From Terriglobia bacterium (GTDB lineage Bacteria > Acidobacteriota > Terriglobia > Terriglobales > Acidobacteriaceae): DNA of 64,000 nucleotides. Positions 13,612-22,996 of the stretch are shown piece after piece (within the stretch, counting starts at the first letter, position 1; the number at the start of each line of letters is the position of its first letter). The DNA is taken from the NCBI GenBank assembly GCA_020072585.1, contig JAIQGL010000019.1, forward strand, positions 1-64,000, read 5' to 3'. Under the pieces are notes generated by a model, which worked only from the letters and a program-made list of their open reading frames with translations, did not search any database and was not told where the DNA came from. The translations under genes were made by a program, and so were the position numbers.

Positions 13612-16154
13612 CTGACAACTCCTTTTGCAACTTCTCCTGAAAACTCCTCTGGCAACATTTCGAGATCAGCAAGGCCGGATGGGAAGCGGTCGGCGAGGTC
13701 CCGGTATGTATCCAACAACGGCTTGCCACTGTGCTGTTCGATCCACCATGAGCGATATAGCCTCTCGCGTGCGTAGGTGGTCGCGATCCAGTAGTCCACA
13801 GGAGTAGGCGACATACGGATCGTGTGTGTGGTTTCAGCCTTCTCGCCAATTACGATCAGAGCATCGGCGCTTTTTCCCTTGCTGGGCGCGCTGAAATGCT
13901 TGATCTGGTTGAGCGCCGTGTCATTCAAATGCAGGTGATCGCGCAATGCGGTCATATCCCCAGGCTGCTGGCCGATAATCTTGGTTGTCGTATTCTTGAC
14001 GATGCCTGCGCCGTGTACGCGGGGCTTTGATTCCGTGCCCACAAAGTCCTCGGCGGTCTGGCTGATGCCCCAAACACTTGCATTGCGTTTCCTGGCCGTG
14101 CGGAATAGCTGAACGACCTCAGGGGCGAGGACTGGCGAATCGAGCAGAAACCAGCACTCATCGAGCACGGTAATACTTCGGCGCCCGTCCTTGCCTGATG
14201 CCCGCCGCGCCGTGGCATGCGCGATGAGCAGGCTCATCGCGGTTTCAAGCCGAGGGTCGTCACTCAACTGCTCCACGTTGAAAAACAGCCACGGATTATC
14301 GAGCGAGATTGTGGTCGGGCGGTCAAACAATTTGGCGTACACACCTTTGTCGCCTGTCCAACTGCGCAGTTTGATAGCGGCAAGGTGCGCCTCGTCCATG
14401 ACTCGTTCGTTCTTGTCTTCATCGCGCCACTGAGCCAGCTCATCCCGTAGATCGGAAAATGTGGGAATGGGATTGGATGGCCGTATCGCCGCACGCTTGT
14501 AAGTCCTGAGAATGGCCTCAGTGATCAGGTTGTCGAGCAATTCCGTATCCTCGGCGCGGCCCTCACCGAGCATATGGCGCGTTAGGTTCTTGAGGAATGC
14601 AACCTGGTCTTTGCTTGGCTCTTTTTCGGCCTCCGAAAGGTCCCAGGGATTAATCGTTTGATTGGCATCGAGCGACATGGTGATCATGCGCCCGCCCATC
14701 AGCTCAACCAGGGGTTGATAGGAGTCGCCGCGTTCGATAATCGAGATCAATGGATTGTCACGCGCGGCCATCAGCAGGAATTGCTGCACCATGAACGTTT
14801 TTCCGCCGCCAGACTTGGCCATGACGAGCATGTTGGCGTCGCTCAGGTCGGGATCGAACAATGAGAACGGAATCAGTTGTCGGTACGGCGTCTCAAACAG
14901 GAAAAGTGGTGATCGCGGTGTTCCTTGCCAGGGCATTTCGACCGGCACTAAGTCGGCTGCGTTCGAGGTGAGCAGATCCTGGTCACGCTTATCGGCCTCG
15001 GCCATTCCCGGAAGCGAACAGAAGAACAGACGACGCTTGGCCAGTGTTTCGGCTACTGCCTTGGCCCCGTTCATGCGGGCGATCGCGTAAAGGAGTTGCT
15101 GGCGGCGATTGTCGATGGTGCGCTCTGCCTGTTCCAGTTCAGATGTTGTCACCGCACGTTGAGAACTGCGCGTCCCGATGACCAGGCTCAGCTTCGCCGC
15201 CTTCACAGAGCTTGAAATAATGTCCTGCTGGACCCTGACAAGTTGTTCCTCGGCAACCCGCGCCTCGACGTTGATACGGAAGCCGCCATTCGCGTCCTTT
15301 TGTGCCGCCTGCATCTTGCGCAGCCGGCCCTTGTAGCCCTTGAGTACTTTCGCCTGATCGGGAATTGTGATCTGCGCGTTGACGATGATGGGAAAATCAA
15401 GACCGATTAGCTCCCGCAATACCCCGGGGAAGGTTGCATCCGGCAATTCCTTCAGGCTGACAAATGAGTACAAGAGGCCGCCGATATTGAGGTAACTGTC
15501 TGTCTCATCGACGATGCTTATGTCGGCAATCTGCTCCCGCGCGCTCGAATATCTGAGTTGCCCCTCCGGTCGGCGATAAGGGCGGCTGTCAGGAGAAAGA
15601 GGATTGAGGGCACGCTTGAGTTCGAGGAACAGTTCGTGATCGGAGAGTCGTCGAGCACCCAATTCGGCAGCCTGAAGGGCCGTTTCGACGCCGTGAAGCA
15701 GACTCTCAAATTCGGCCAGCAGCTCTTGATGTTCTTGCCGCGACCGCTCAATGCATTTGTGCGCCGACAGGCTAAAGATCTCGCCCTTGGGCTTTAATGG
15801 TTTTCCAATAATGCGGTGATGCAGGACCGGGTCCCTGACCGCACTGGACTTCGACCTTTGGCCGCTAACATAGTCTTCAAGGACATCACCCAAGTCTTCC
15901 ACTACTTCGTACCGGAACTGCACGCGCATGCTCTGCTCGGGCAAAGATCGCAATAACGCTTCGAGCATCAACTTGCCCCGGTCGCGGCCCTCATCACTCG
16001 CGAAATAGGTAGTGAGTCCGTTAAGTTCGTATCCGGCTACCAAGCTGCCATCGATGCGAACCATGACATTGTCGAGGTAATCGCGAACCGGCAGTAGTTC
16101 ACAGATTGCTGGGTCTTGAAGACTCTTCTCGTGTTGTGTCAGTGTGAGTGGCAC
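13608..16154 (-). CDS. VirB4/TrbE-like secretion ATPase (848 aa)
   Basis: VirB4 is the main ATPase of type IV secretion, working at the inner membrane in pilus assembly and substrate transfer. It has the CagE/TrbE/VirB domain in the N-terminal 400 residues and an ATPase domain with Walker A AKSGGGKT at 446-453. A Walker B-like SITVLDECWFLLDSP follows near 655, then the conserved RKRNASVWGISQTAEDF. The chosen start is GTG at 16152-16154: GGAAGGAG lies seven bases before it and it begins two bases after the upstream stop. An upstream ATG in the same frame would overlap the VirB3-like gene by 55 nt. Size matches the family (about 800-850). Confidence 0.9.
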   Translation of the reverse strand: MPLTLTQHEKSLQDPAICELLPVRDYLDNVMVRIDGSLVAGYELNGLTTYFASDEGRDRGKLMLEALLRSLPEQSMRVQFRYEVVEDLGDVLEDYVSGQRSKSSAVRDPVLHHRIIGKPLKPKGEIFSLSAHKCIERSRQEHQELLAEFESLLHGVETALQAAELGARRLSDHELFLELKRALNPLSPDSRPYRRPEGQLRYSSAREQIADISIVDETDSYLNIGGLLYSFVSLKELPDATFPGVLRELIGLDFPIIVNAQITIPDQAKVLKGYKGRLRKMQAAQKDANGGFRINVEARVAEEQLVRVQQDIISSSVKAAKLSLVIGTRSSQRAVTTSELEQAERTIDNRRQQLLYAIARMNGAKAVAETLAKRRLFFCSLPGMAEADKRDQDLLTSNAADLVPVEMPWQGTPRSPLFLFETPYRQLIPFSLFDPDLSDANMLVMAKSGGGKTFMVQQFLLMAARDNPLISIIERGDSYQPLVELMGGRMITMSLDANQTINPWDLSEAEKEPSKDQVAFLKNLTRHMLGEGRAEDTELLDNLITEAILRTYKRAAIRPSNPIPTFSDLRDELAQWRDEDKNERVMDEAHLAAIKLRSWTGDKGVYAKLFDRPTTISLDNPWLFFNVEQLSDDPRLETAMSLLIAHATARRASGKDGRRSITVLDECWFLLDSPVLAPEVVQLFRTARKRNASVWGISQTAEDFVGTESKPRVHGAGIVKNTTTKIIGQQPGDMTALRDHLHLNDTALNQIKHFSAPSKGKSADALIVIGEKAETTHTIRMSPTPVDYWIATTYARERLYRSWWIEQHSGKPLLDTYRDLADRFPSGLADLEMLPEEFSGEVAKGVVR

Positions 16155-16156
16155 GT

Positions 16157-16489
16157 TTACTCCTTCCGCAAATATGCCGATTGCAGTTGCCGGTCTCGTG
16201 CCAGCGCGCAATAGGCGCGTGGCCTCAAGTACCAGAAAGCGAGATCGCGGACATATCCGCGTGGCTTCCCGTATTTAAATGCCATCAGCACGGGCACCAT
16301 AAACAGGGGCACACCGTATTGGAGGACCAGATTCATGGGCATGCCCGCGATCTCCCCACCAACGAAATGACCTACGACATTCATCACTGCTGCCGCTCCG
16401 AGCACCACAAATAGATCCTCAAACTCCAGGAACATGAAGGTCACTCGCGTTTGCAGATTTCGGTTAACCGGTGTCACGTGTAAAGGCAT
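16157..16489 (-). CDS. VirB3/TrbD-like membrane protein (110 aa)
   Basis: VirB3 is a small inner-membrane protein that works with VirB4, and it is encoded directly upstream of virB4 here, as in most systems. The N-terminus (MPLHVTPVNRNLQTRVTFMF) resembles the TrbD/VirB3 pattern in which a short cytoplasmic basic segment precedes two hydrophobic spans (FEDLFVVLGAAAVMNVVGHF and LQYGVPLFMVPVLMAFKYG). A basic C-terminus follows. AAGGAG precedes the ATG. Stop and the VirB4 GTG start are two bases apart, which suggests translational coupling. Confidence 0.75.
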   Translation of the reverse strand: MPLHVTPVNRNLQTRVTFMFLEFEDLFVVLGAAAVMNVVGHFVGGEIAGMPMNLVLQYGVPLFMVPVLMAFKYGKPRGYVRDLAFWYLRPRAYCALARDRQLQSAYLRKE

Positions 16490-16504
16490 TTCTCAAACTC
16501 CTTG

Positions 16505-16960
16505 TTAAGGCACGCCCGCCGTGCCGTGTTGAATCCAAAACTCTCCCAAGCGCAGCAGCCCCGATAATCCGAACGAGCACATCGCTGCGACGAGGTTCCG
16601 CACCCATGCTTCGCCGACAGTCATCCTTTCCAGCAGGCCGGCGTAGTGCGTCACCGCCAGCACCACCTGCAACACCCCGTAAAGCGGCAGCAGGACATTG
16701 CCCACCCAGTTCACGAGCGTCAGAATCGAGATCCAGTACCGGTCAGGATTGTCCCAGGCGGCTTGATTGCTGAAGGATTCGAGGACGCGTAATAGACCTG
16801 AGCACATCAATGACGCCAGCGCCGCGTGAGCGAGGTGCTGATAGTGCCTGCCCTTGCTGAAGTGATAGATCGCTGCGGCGCCAAACAGGCCAGCCACGGT
16901 CGGCATAATCACATTGCCCACCCAGTTCGTCAGGTTAAGCAGTCCATTCGCAAGATTCAC
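16505..16960 (-). CDS. Duplicated VirB2-like membrane protein (151 aa)
   Basis: The protein is two copies of one unit. Residues 9-63 begin NLTNWVGNVIMP and end SGLLRVLESF; residues 80-142 begin TLVNWVGNVLLP and end SGLLRLGEFW. Each unit has two hydrophobic helices joined by a basic loop, as in VirB2/TrbC pilins. The single-unit protein at 17663-18034 has the same NWVGNVIAP and SGLTRLIEFW motifs and the same ending (GTAGV plus one residue). The start is GTG at 16958-16960 with AAAGGAGG upstream. No cleavable signal peptide is seen, so this form is more likely a membrane scaffold or pilin-like channel protein than a processed pilin; that role is inference. Confidence 0.65.
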   Translation of the reverse strand: MNLANGLLNLTNWVGNVIMPTVAGLFGAAAIYHFSKGRHYQHLAHAALASLMCSGLLRVLESFSNQAAWDNPDRYWISILTLVNWVGNVLLPLYGVLQVVLAVTHYAGLLERMTVGEAWVRNLVAAMCSFGLSGLLRLGEFWIQHGTAGVP

Positions 16961-16978
16961 CTTCAGCCTCCTTTCCGA

Positions 16979-17641
16979 TCAGCCGACCATGGCCTGAATC
17001 AGCTTCCAAATTCCCGAAACACTTAAGAAAGCCAGCCCCGACGCAACCAGCGGCATGAACGGCCGATGACGCGCATAGTTGAAGATCGCTCCCGCGACTG
17101 CCAGGCCGGCAGCTTCCGGCAAAATCGTTCCGGCCAGGAAATTCCACGCCGAAGTAAGCATGTCTGTCGTCGCAAAAGTTGAGCCGCTGTTCCAGCTCTG
17201 CATCAACTGCACCGTGCCGGACACCGACAGCAAGAAGATCCCGCCGATGATCGACCCGAGTGGGCTGTGTCCCTCCGCTGCATCGAGCGCCGCCTTTAAA
17301 ATGCAGAACGCGGCGAGTACTGGAATTAGCCGTACGACCACAACGTTCGAAACGAAGCCGGTAAAGCTGGTCTCAACGCTGTTCACCCACGCACTGCTGA
17401 TGTTCCCGCCCTGGGGCGGCATCGAGATGCCTTGCGCCGCAAACCAGGACAGGAACTGGGGGAGGGTGAGCATGATGACCGACCATAATGCCCAGCGCTG
17501 GAATCGGCCTCCGGTCTCGAAATTCACGCCGCCCTCCTGCCGCAACGCCATTCCCGCCAGCACCATCGTGCAGATGGCTACCGGAACTGCCATATCGAAC
17601 AGCAGCTTCATCAGGTCGACCAGGATTTGGGGCAACGTCAT
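16979..17641 (-). CDS. Polytopic membrane protein with C-terminal VirB2-like unit (220 aa)
   Basis: Residues 1-160 hold about four hydrophobic segments (VAICTMVLAGMALRQ, WALWSVIMLTLPQFLSWFAA, SNVVVVRLIPVLAAFCILKA, LGSIIGGIFLLSVSGTVQLM). Residues 164-220 (SAWNFLAGTILPEAAGLAVA through VSGIWKLIQAM) repeat the VirB2-like unit of the two neighbours: NWxGNxIxP becomes NFLAGTILP and SGLxRLIEFW becomes SGIWKLIQAM. ATG at 17639-17641 lies 21 nt after the end of the pilin gene. It may be a fusion of a TrbL-like membrane piece and a pilin-like unit. I do not recognise the family beyond this. Confidence 0.55.
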   Translation of the reverse strand: MTLPQILVDLMKLLFDMAVPVAICTMVLAGMALRQEGGVNFETGGRFQRWALWSVIMLTLPQFLSWFAAQGISMPPQGGNISSAWVNSVETSFTGFVSNVVVVRLIPVLAAFCILKAALDAAEGHSPLGSIIGGIFLLSVSGTVQLMQSWNSGSTFATTDMLTSAWNFLAGTILPEAAGLAVAGAIFNYARHRPFMPLVASGLAFLSVSGIWKLIQAMVG

Positions 17642-17662
17642 GGTTTTAGACTCCGACCCTTC

Positions 17663-18034
17663 CTATTGCACGCCGGCTGTGCCTTGCGCGATCCAGAACT
17701 CAATCAAACGTGTGAGCCCGGACACTACGAGCAACCCACCTGCGGTGACTGCCCAGCGCATGGCTCCGCGTCCCTGCGAATACGCCACTATGGCCATGAC
17801 AACGGCGAGCGCGGCGCCCACGGGCGCGATTACATTCCCGACCCAGTTGACTAGGTTCAAAACGGTACCTTCAGGTTGGGCTGCGGTTTGTCCCTGTACC
17901 GCTTGACCCGTTGCTGGTTGTTGTCCAAGGTTTTGCGCGTAGGACATAAACGGAGAAAGTTGAAGCGAAACAATGGCCAGGAGATAAAAAAGAGCGAATC
18001 GCCTCCTCGTCGCTCTCCAACTCGAAAGTTTCAT
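17663..18034 (-). CDS. VirB2/TrbC-like pilin (123 aa)
   Basis: Type IV secretion pilins are about 100-130 residues with a signal peptide and two hydrophobic helices. Here the first 34 residues are a long signal peptide (FALFYLLAIVSLQLSPFMSY, then AQ), followed by a Gln/Thr-rich linker. The unit NLVNWVGNVIAPVGAALAVV, a basic loop (YSQGRGAMRW) and AVTAGGLLVVSGLTRLIEFW complete the protein. It is the first gene of the leftward virB2-4 cluster, and the promoter-like sequence at 18086-18114 lies just upstream. The order pilin, duplicated-pilin genes, virB3, virB4 fits the usual operon layout. Confidence 0.7.
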   Translation of the reverse strand: MKLSSWRATRRRFALFYLLAIVSLQLSPFMSYAQNLGQQPATGQAVQGQTAAQPEGTVLNLVNWVGNVIAPVGAALAVVMAIVAYSQGRGAMRWAVTAGGLLVVSGLTRLIEFWIAQGTAGVQ

Positions 18035-18085
18035 GCGGGTCCTCTTCTGCGACGCGTTGAATTAATTTCTCGCGTTGCAGGCGAG

Positions 18086-18114
18086 AACATAAGTCGGTTT
18101 CAGATTTCGATCAA
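18086..18114 (-). promoter_or_regulatory. Candidate sigma-70 promoter of the leftward transfer operon
   Basis: On the minus strand TTGATC (18109-18114) and TATGTT (18086-18091) are separated by 17 bases, 52 bases before the pilin start. Both boxes keep four of six consensus bases. It is the only convincing pair upstream of 18034 that I see. The position, at the head of a run of overlapping genes down to 1208, makes it the likely promoter, but this is untested. Confidence 0.4.
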
Positions 18115-18274
18115 ATGAGGAATGAGCCGATTGGTGTGTTCAAAAGCAGAAATGGACTGGGCAATGGAGGGCGAGCCGATCTACAGAGTGTCGTGATGTT
18201 ATGAACATCCGTGGTTTTCAGTGAGACTTACAGGAATGGCGGTTGAAATGGCTGCCGCTCAAACGAGATAACAG

Positions 18275-18361
18275 ATGAAAATCTGCCGAAATTTGTTCCA
18301 TCTTATAACGCGATTTAATATTGAAGTTTGCCCAAGACCTCTGGCCAGGAACCTCTTTTAA
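18275..18361 (+). CDS. Leader peptide copied from the VirB9-like gene start (28 aa)
   Basis: The first 37 bases from the ATG at 18275 match the first 37 bases of the VirB9-like gene at 21029 (opposite strand) with only two differences, both synonymous (Phe and Leu codons). The 12 N-terminal residues (MKICRNLFHLIT) are therefore identical. A GAGATA motif lies upstream of both. The copy diverges after codon 12 and stops at TAA 18359-18361, directly abutting the ATG of the next gene. It is either a relic of an inverted duplication or a functioning leader peptide that couples translation to the downstream gene; the synonymous changes slightly favour the latter. Confidence 0.45.
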   Translation: MKICRNLFHLITRFNIEVCPRPLARNLF

Positions 18362-18709
18362 ATGAACAGTGCTCTTGCTGATCGGCTGCTTCAACGGATG
18401 AAGGCTGGTGAGTGTCTGAAAGTACCTCACGCAACAGCATCAGACCTCCGAGGATTTTGTTTTGCACGTTCGAAATGCCATGACAATGTAAACCGCTGGT
18501 GCCACGAAAACCCCGGCCACAAGCCGCTGAGAGGTTGGCTTGTGACGAGCACCCTGTTCGATAAACACTCGGTCGTTGACCGCGGAGAGAGTGCCTTGTT
18601 GGACATAACGCCACTTGATGGCCCGTCGTACAGCTATTTTCTTGCCCACGACGGAACCGAGGACGAGTTCGAGAAATTGCCAAACCAAGTCGTTGCTGTG
18701 GACATTTAA
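18362..18709 (+). CDS. Hypothetical soluble protein (115 aa), rightward cargo gene
   Basis: Resembles a small uncharacterised bacterial family with a Cys-His pattern CHENPGHKPLRGWLV, seen in proteins of similar length with a CHxNVxRW motif. Here KCHDNVNRWCHENPGHKPLR gives the Cys/His-rich block. The C-terminal half contains DKHSVVDRGESALLDITPLD and is acidic at the end. No signal peptide is seen. The gene runs opposite to the surrounding secretion operon, and its ATG follows directly on the leader peptide stop at 18361, so translation may be coupled. Function unknown. Confidence 0.7.
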   Translation: MNSALADRLLQRMKAGECLKVPHATASDLRGFCFARSKCHDNVNRWCHENPGHKPLRGWLVTSTLFDKHSVVDRGESALLDITPLDGPSYSYFLAHDGTEDEFEKLPNQVVAVDI

Positions 18710-18744
18710 AAATCCCCGTATCGGGAACTCCTGCCAAAACCATG

Positions 18745-20103
18745 TCACTGATTTTTTGTGCCGCTCTGATTTAACTCCTGTTGCAAACGCAAGAGCTGTC
18801 GAAGCTGATCCACGCTCTCCGAATTGGCTCCTTGTGTGTCTGGGGTGGAGGCTCTGAAACTCGGAACAGATTTAGACGATTGCTCGAGCACAACATAGAT
18901 GGGTGTGCCGGCTGAAACACTGACAACGATACGAGCTGTTACGGCGAACCTTGATATTTGTTCGTCGGAGGCCTGCCCGATATTGTTGCTGACCCGCTCG
19001 CGAATAAGGTCGGATTCGCTCAATGGTTGGTTCAGGCTGCCACGCCCGAGAAGCATGGTGCCCGCTTGGCCTATTCCCGATAACGAACGGACAAGTACGT
19101 TTTTGCCGGTATTCTTGCCCTCGACCTTGCCTTTAACCGGCCCCATCCCTAGATCGGTTGCAGCAGCCTGAATGGGAATAGTGGCTCCGTCTGGCAACAT
19201 CAGGGAGTCGAATTGGATTCTCATGTAGCCGGAACGGTCCGCCTCCTGGATCTGGCCCACCGCCTTAGCTCCTGCGGGAACAATAATCTCTCCATCGCGT
19301 TCATAGTTGTATTCAATCACCGCTAGCACGGGCGTGCGCACCGCCGTGCTAGCTGACGATTCCAATCGCGCGCGAAGTCGTGTGCCTGTCGGAAGACCCA
19401 GCCCGTATTGCGGAACAGCTCCCGGATCTTCACGGCGCTCGGAACCTGACTGCGTCGCTGAAGAAGTTCGCACGAACACGAGCGATGACTTCTCTAGTGC
19501 TTCACGCTCGCTCTTACCCGGGTCTTTTGTCTGCTCTCCGATGTTCGGCCCCATGCCCGGCTGGTACGGTGGCGCCTGCCAGGGCTGCTCGCCAAACGGC
19601 GGAATGGAGCCTAATGTGCCGGCAGTGTGTTCAGACTGTGCGGGCTGCGTAAAAGTTCTTGCAGGCGTTCTCTTGGTAGCGCTTCGCTCAAGGTCCTGCT
19701 CTTTCAGATACCCGTCGTGACTTTCTTTGGGCACTGGACGTCCTGAATCGGTGATCGGGAGAAGGCTTTTGTCGCCCAAAGATGACATCGCCTGGGATTG
19801 CGCGTCTTGATTCCCATTCGCAGCATTGCGTGATGATTTCTGCGCGCTTCCACTGCGCGGGACGGACATCCGCGGAGCTGAGACAACAGCAAAGATGAGT
19901 AGCGCAAATACAACCGCACCAGCGGCAACAATCACGAACCGGTTCTGTTGGATCTTTTGTCTGGCCCGCAATTTGGTTCTTGTAGCCAATTCGGTTTTTA
20001 CTTCCACATCCGACTGCACGGTTGGCGCGCTCACCTGCGGTGAAGTTTGGTTTTCCATGATGAGGGTCGCGTGATCATTTCTGTTTCCATTGTTCTGCTT
20101 CAT
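18745..20103 (-). CDS. VirB10/TrbI-like channel protein (452 aa)
   Basis: VirB10 spans the envelope, linking the inner-membrane ATPases to the outer-membrane pore. A cytoplasmic N-terminus is followed by one membrane span (about residues 54-74: FVIVAAGAVVFALLIFAVVS) and a long Pro/Gln/Ser-rich periplasmic linker. The C-terminal beta-barrel domain begins near LGLPTGTRLRARLESSASTA and includes VIEYNYERDGEIIVPAGAKA, MRIQFDSLMLPDGATIPIQA and the antenna-like region before ISRFAVTARIVVSVSAGTPI. ATG at 20101-20103 has AAAGGAGG just upstream and overlaps the end of the VirB9-like gene. Assignment is clear. Confidence 0.85.
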   Translation of the reverse strand: MKQNNGNRNDHATLIMENQTSPQVSAPTVQSDVEVKTELATRTKLRARQKIQQNRFVIVAAGAVVFALLIFAVVSAPRMSVPRSGSAQKSSRNAANGNQDAQSQAMSSLGDKSLLPITDSGRPVPKESHDGYLKEQDLERSATKRTPARTFTQPAQSEHTAGTLGSIPPFGEQPWQAPPYQPGMGPNIGEQTKDPGKSEREALEKSSLVFVRTSSATQSGSERREDPGAVPQYGLGLPTGTRLRARLESSASTAVRTPVLAVIEYNYERDGEIIVPAGAKAVGQIQEADRSGYMRIQFDSLMLPDGATIPIQAAATDLGMGPVKGKVEGKNTGKNVLVRSLSGIGQAGTMLLGRGSLNQPLSESDLIRERVSNNIGQASDEQISRFAVTARIVVSVSAGTPIYVVLEQSSKSVPSFRASTPDTQGANSESVDQLRQLLRLQQELNQSGTKNQ

Positions 20104-21025
20104 TTCGCACCTCCTTTGGCGGCCGGAACAAAAGAGACCGCCGCCAGCACGGGGTGGTCCACCTGTTCGACCTGTGCGACTTGCAGCATCAGACGTTCCG
20201 ACGATGCTTTGAATGCGGGTCTCTCGAATGTGACGACGCCATCTGCCCTCTCACCCGGCGCCAATCTGCGGGATGTCAGTCGATAGCTCTTGATGGCCAC
20301 CGGCTCTGCCTTAATCGCCGTATGGTGACGGTTCTTCGTCGTATCGGTTAGCTCAATCTGTGGAGGAAGCAACTCGATCGTATTTGCAGAAGCATTGAGC
20401 ACTGAGAACGCCACTGCGACCTCATCGCCGTTTTTGGTAGAGCGTCCAACACTTACGCGCAACGGCCTGCCTTCCCAATGTGGAGGCTCAGTTTGCTGAT
20501 CTCGGAGCATGCTTTCCTCTGGACGAATGGCGTCTCGCTGCGGCGGGCTGGTTCCCGCCAATTCCGCCGAGTCGAGGCTTTTTGTCTCCTCGATCACAAA
20601 ACTGGGGTGGCTCGCCTTAATAAAAAAACTGCGCGGCGGTTCGTATTTCAGAACGTAATCGACCGGCGCCGACCGGTCCGCTGCTCCTCGGCTTACCAGC
20701 GCCAAAGAGACTTCATGGCCTGTCCGAGTCATGATCAAAGCATTGGTACGAGACGCGCTGGAGGTGCTTGGCTTAAAGAAAACCAATTGCGGCTCGGCCT
20801 CCGAATGTTCAGCTTTGAATGCACCAGGATCACCAAGGACCACGGAACTGACAGCTTCGGGTAGGCGAACTGACGTTACAAATCCGGGTCGCAATTCGAG
20901 CGTGGTAACGTTCTGTGGATCCAGACTGAGGTTGAGAATCCTCCCTGGAGCGAGATCGGCTTGCGCAGCCGCCAGGGCGAAGCATGCCAGGGGCGTTATG
21001 AGATGAAACAAATTTCGGCAGATTT

Positions 21026-21029
<4 letters not shown>
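20100..21029 (-). CDS. VirB9/TrbG-like channel protein, copy 2 (309 aa)
   Basis: A signal peptide (NLFHLITPLACFALAAAQAD) is followed by an N-terminal beta domain: NVTTLELRPGFVTSVRLPEA, VVLGDPGAFKAEHSEAEPQL and VFFKPSTSSASRTNALIMTR. A C-terminal beta domain follows, with VSVGRSTKNGDEVAVAFSVL and LAPGERADGVVTFERPAF. This fits VirB9-type channel subunits, although it is more divergent than the protein at 5697-6506. Its gene ends within the VirB10-like start and begins within the VirB1-like stop, so virB1-virB9-virB10 is a tight operon. The start of the gene is copied at 18275 on the other strand. Confidence 0.65.
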
Positions 21030-22485
<1,456 letters not shown>

Positions 22486-22519
22486 TCAGAAAACGCTCAG
22501 AGCAGGATGGAGAAAGCGC

Positions 22520-22804
22520 ATGACGAGATCAGTCGATCGGCTCAGCTTTTTGGACACATTCCCGGCCGTACCGAAGATCATTCAGGCATTGGAAGCCCGG
22601 GACGGGGCCATGAGAGCGAGAGAACTAGCCAAGCTGTTGGGTGTAACCCGGCAGCATGTCTACAAGATGGCGGCGGAGGGAACGATTCCTTCATTTCGTG
22701 TGGGGGCGTCAGTACGTTTTGATCCCACGCTTGTTGCAGAATGGCTTCGTCGAAAGATGCCAAAACCTGTAGTTGCTCCCGAACGGTCCCGGATAGCAGT
22801 TTGA
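22520..22804 (+). CDS. HTH/excisionase-type DNA-binding protein (94 aa)
   Basis: A winged-helix/MerR-like helix-turn-helix is visible: MRARELAKLLGVTRQHVYKM followed by AEGTIPSFRVGASVRFDPTL and VAEWLRRKM. This pattern (xELAxxLGVsxxxVYxxxxxGxIPxxRVGxxxRF) is the excisionase/DNA-binding (helix_turn_helix_17) family. The C-terminal tail is basic. It is transcribed rightward, divergent from the AAA+ gene, within the element and near the integrase, so it is the best candidate for a directionality factor or a transfer-gene repressor. Its ATG is preceded by GGAGAAAG. Which role applies cannot be decided from sequence. Confidence 0.75.
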   Translation: MTRSVDRLSFLDTFPAVPKIIQALEARDGAMRARELAKLLGVTRQHVYKMAAEGTIPSFRVGASVRFDPTLVAEWLRRKMPKPVVAPERSRIAV

Positions 22805-22996
22805 TAAAGCCTAGCGTGACTGCAATGTCGTGTTCGTCGCGTTCGGAAATTGAGACAACCTGGCAGGTGCTGGATTCGGCCCTCAGCAAATGAGAAGATT
22901 CGGACCCGGAGGGACTAGCGCCTCAAATTGCTTTCGACTAAGAAGGATTCGGAGACTGGCGTCAATGGATGGGCAATTAGATACACCGCAGGCGCT

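Noticed and set aside
16155-16211. Longer VirB4 reading with an upstream ATG at 16211
   Set aside because: It would overlap the VirB3-like gene by 55 bases; GTG 16154 with GGAAGGAG fits the spacing and family.
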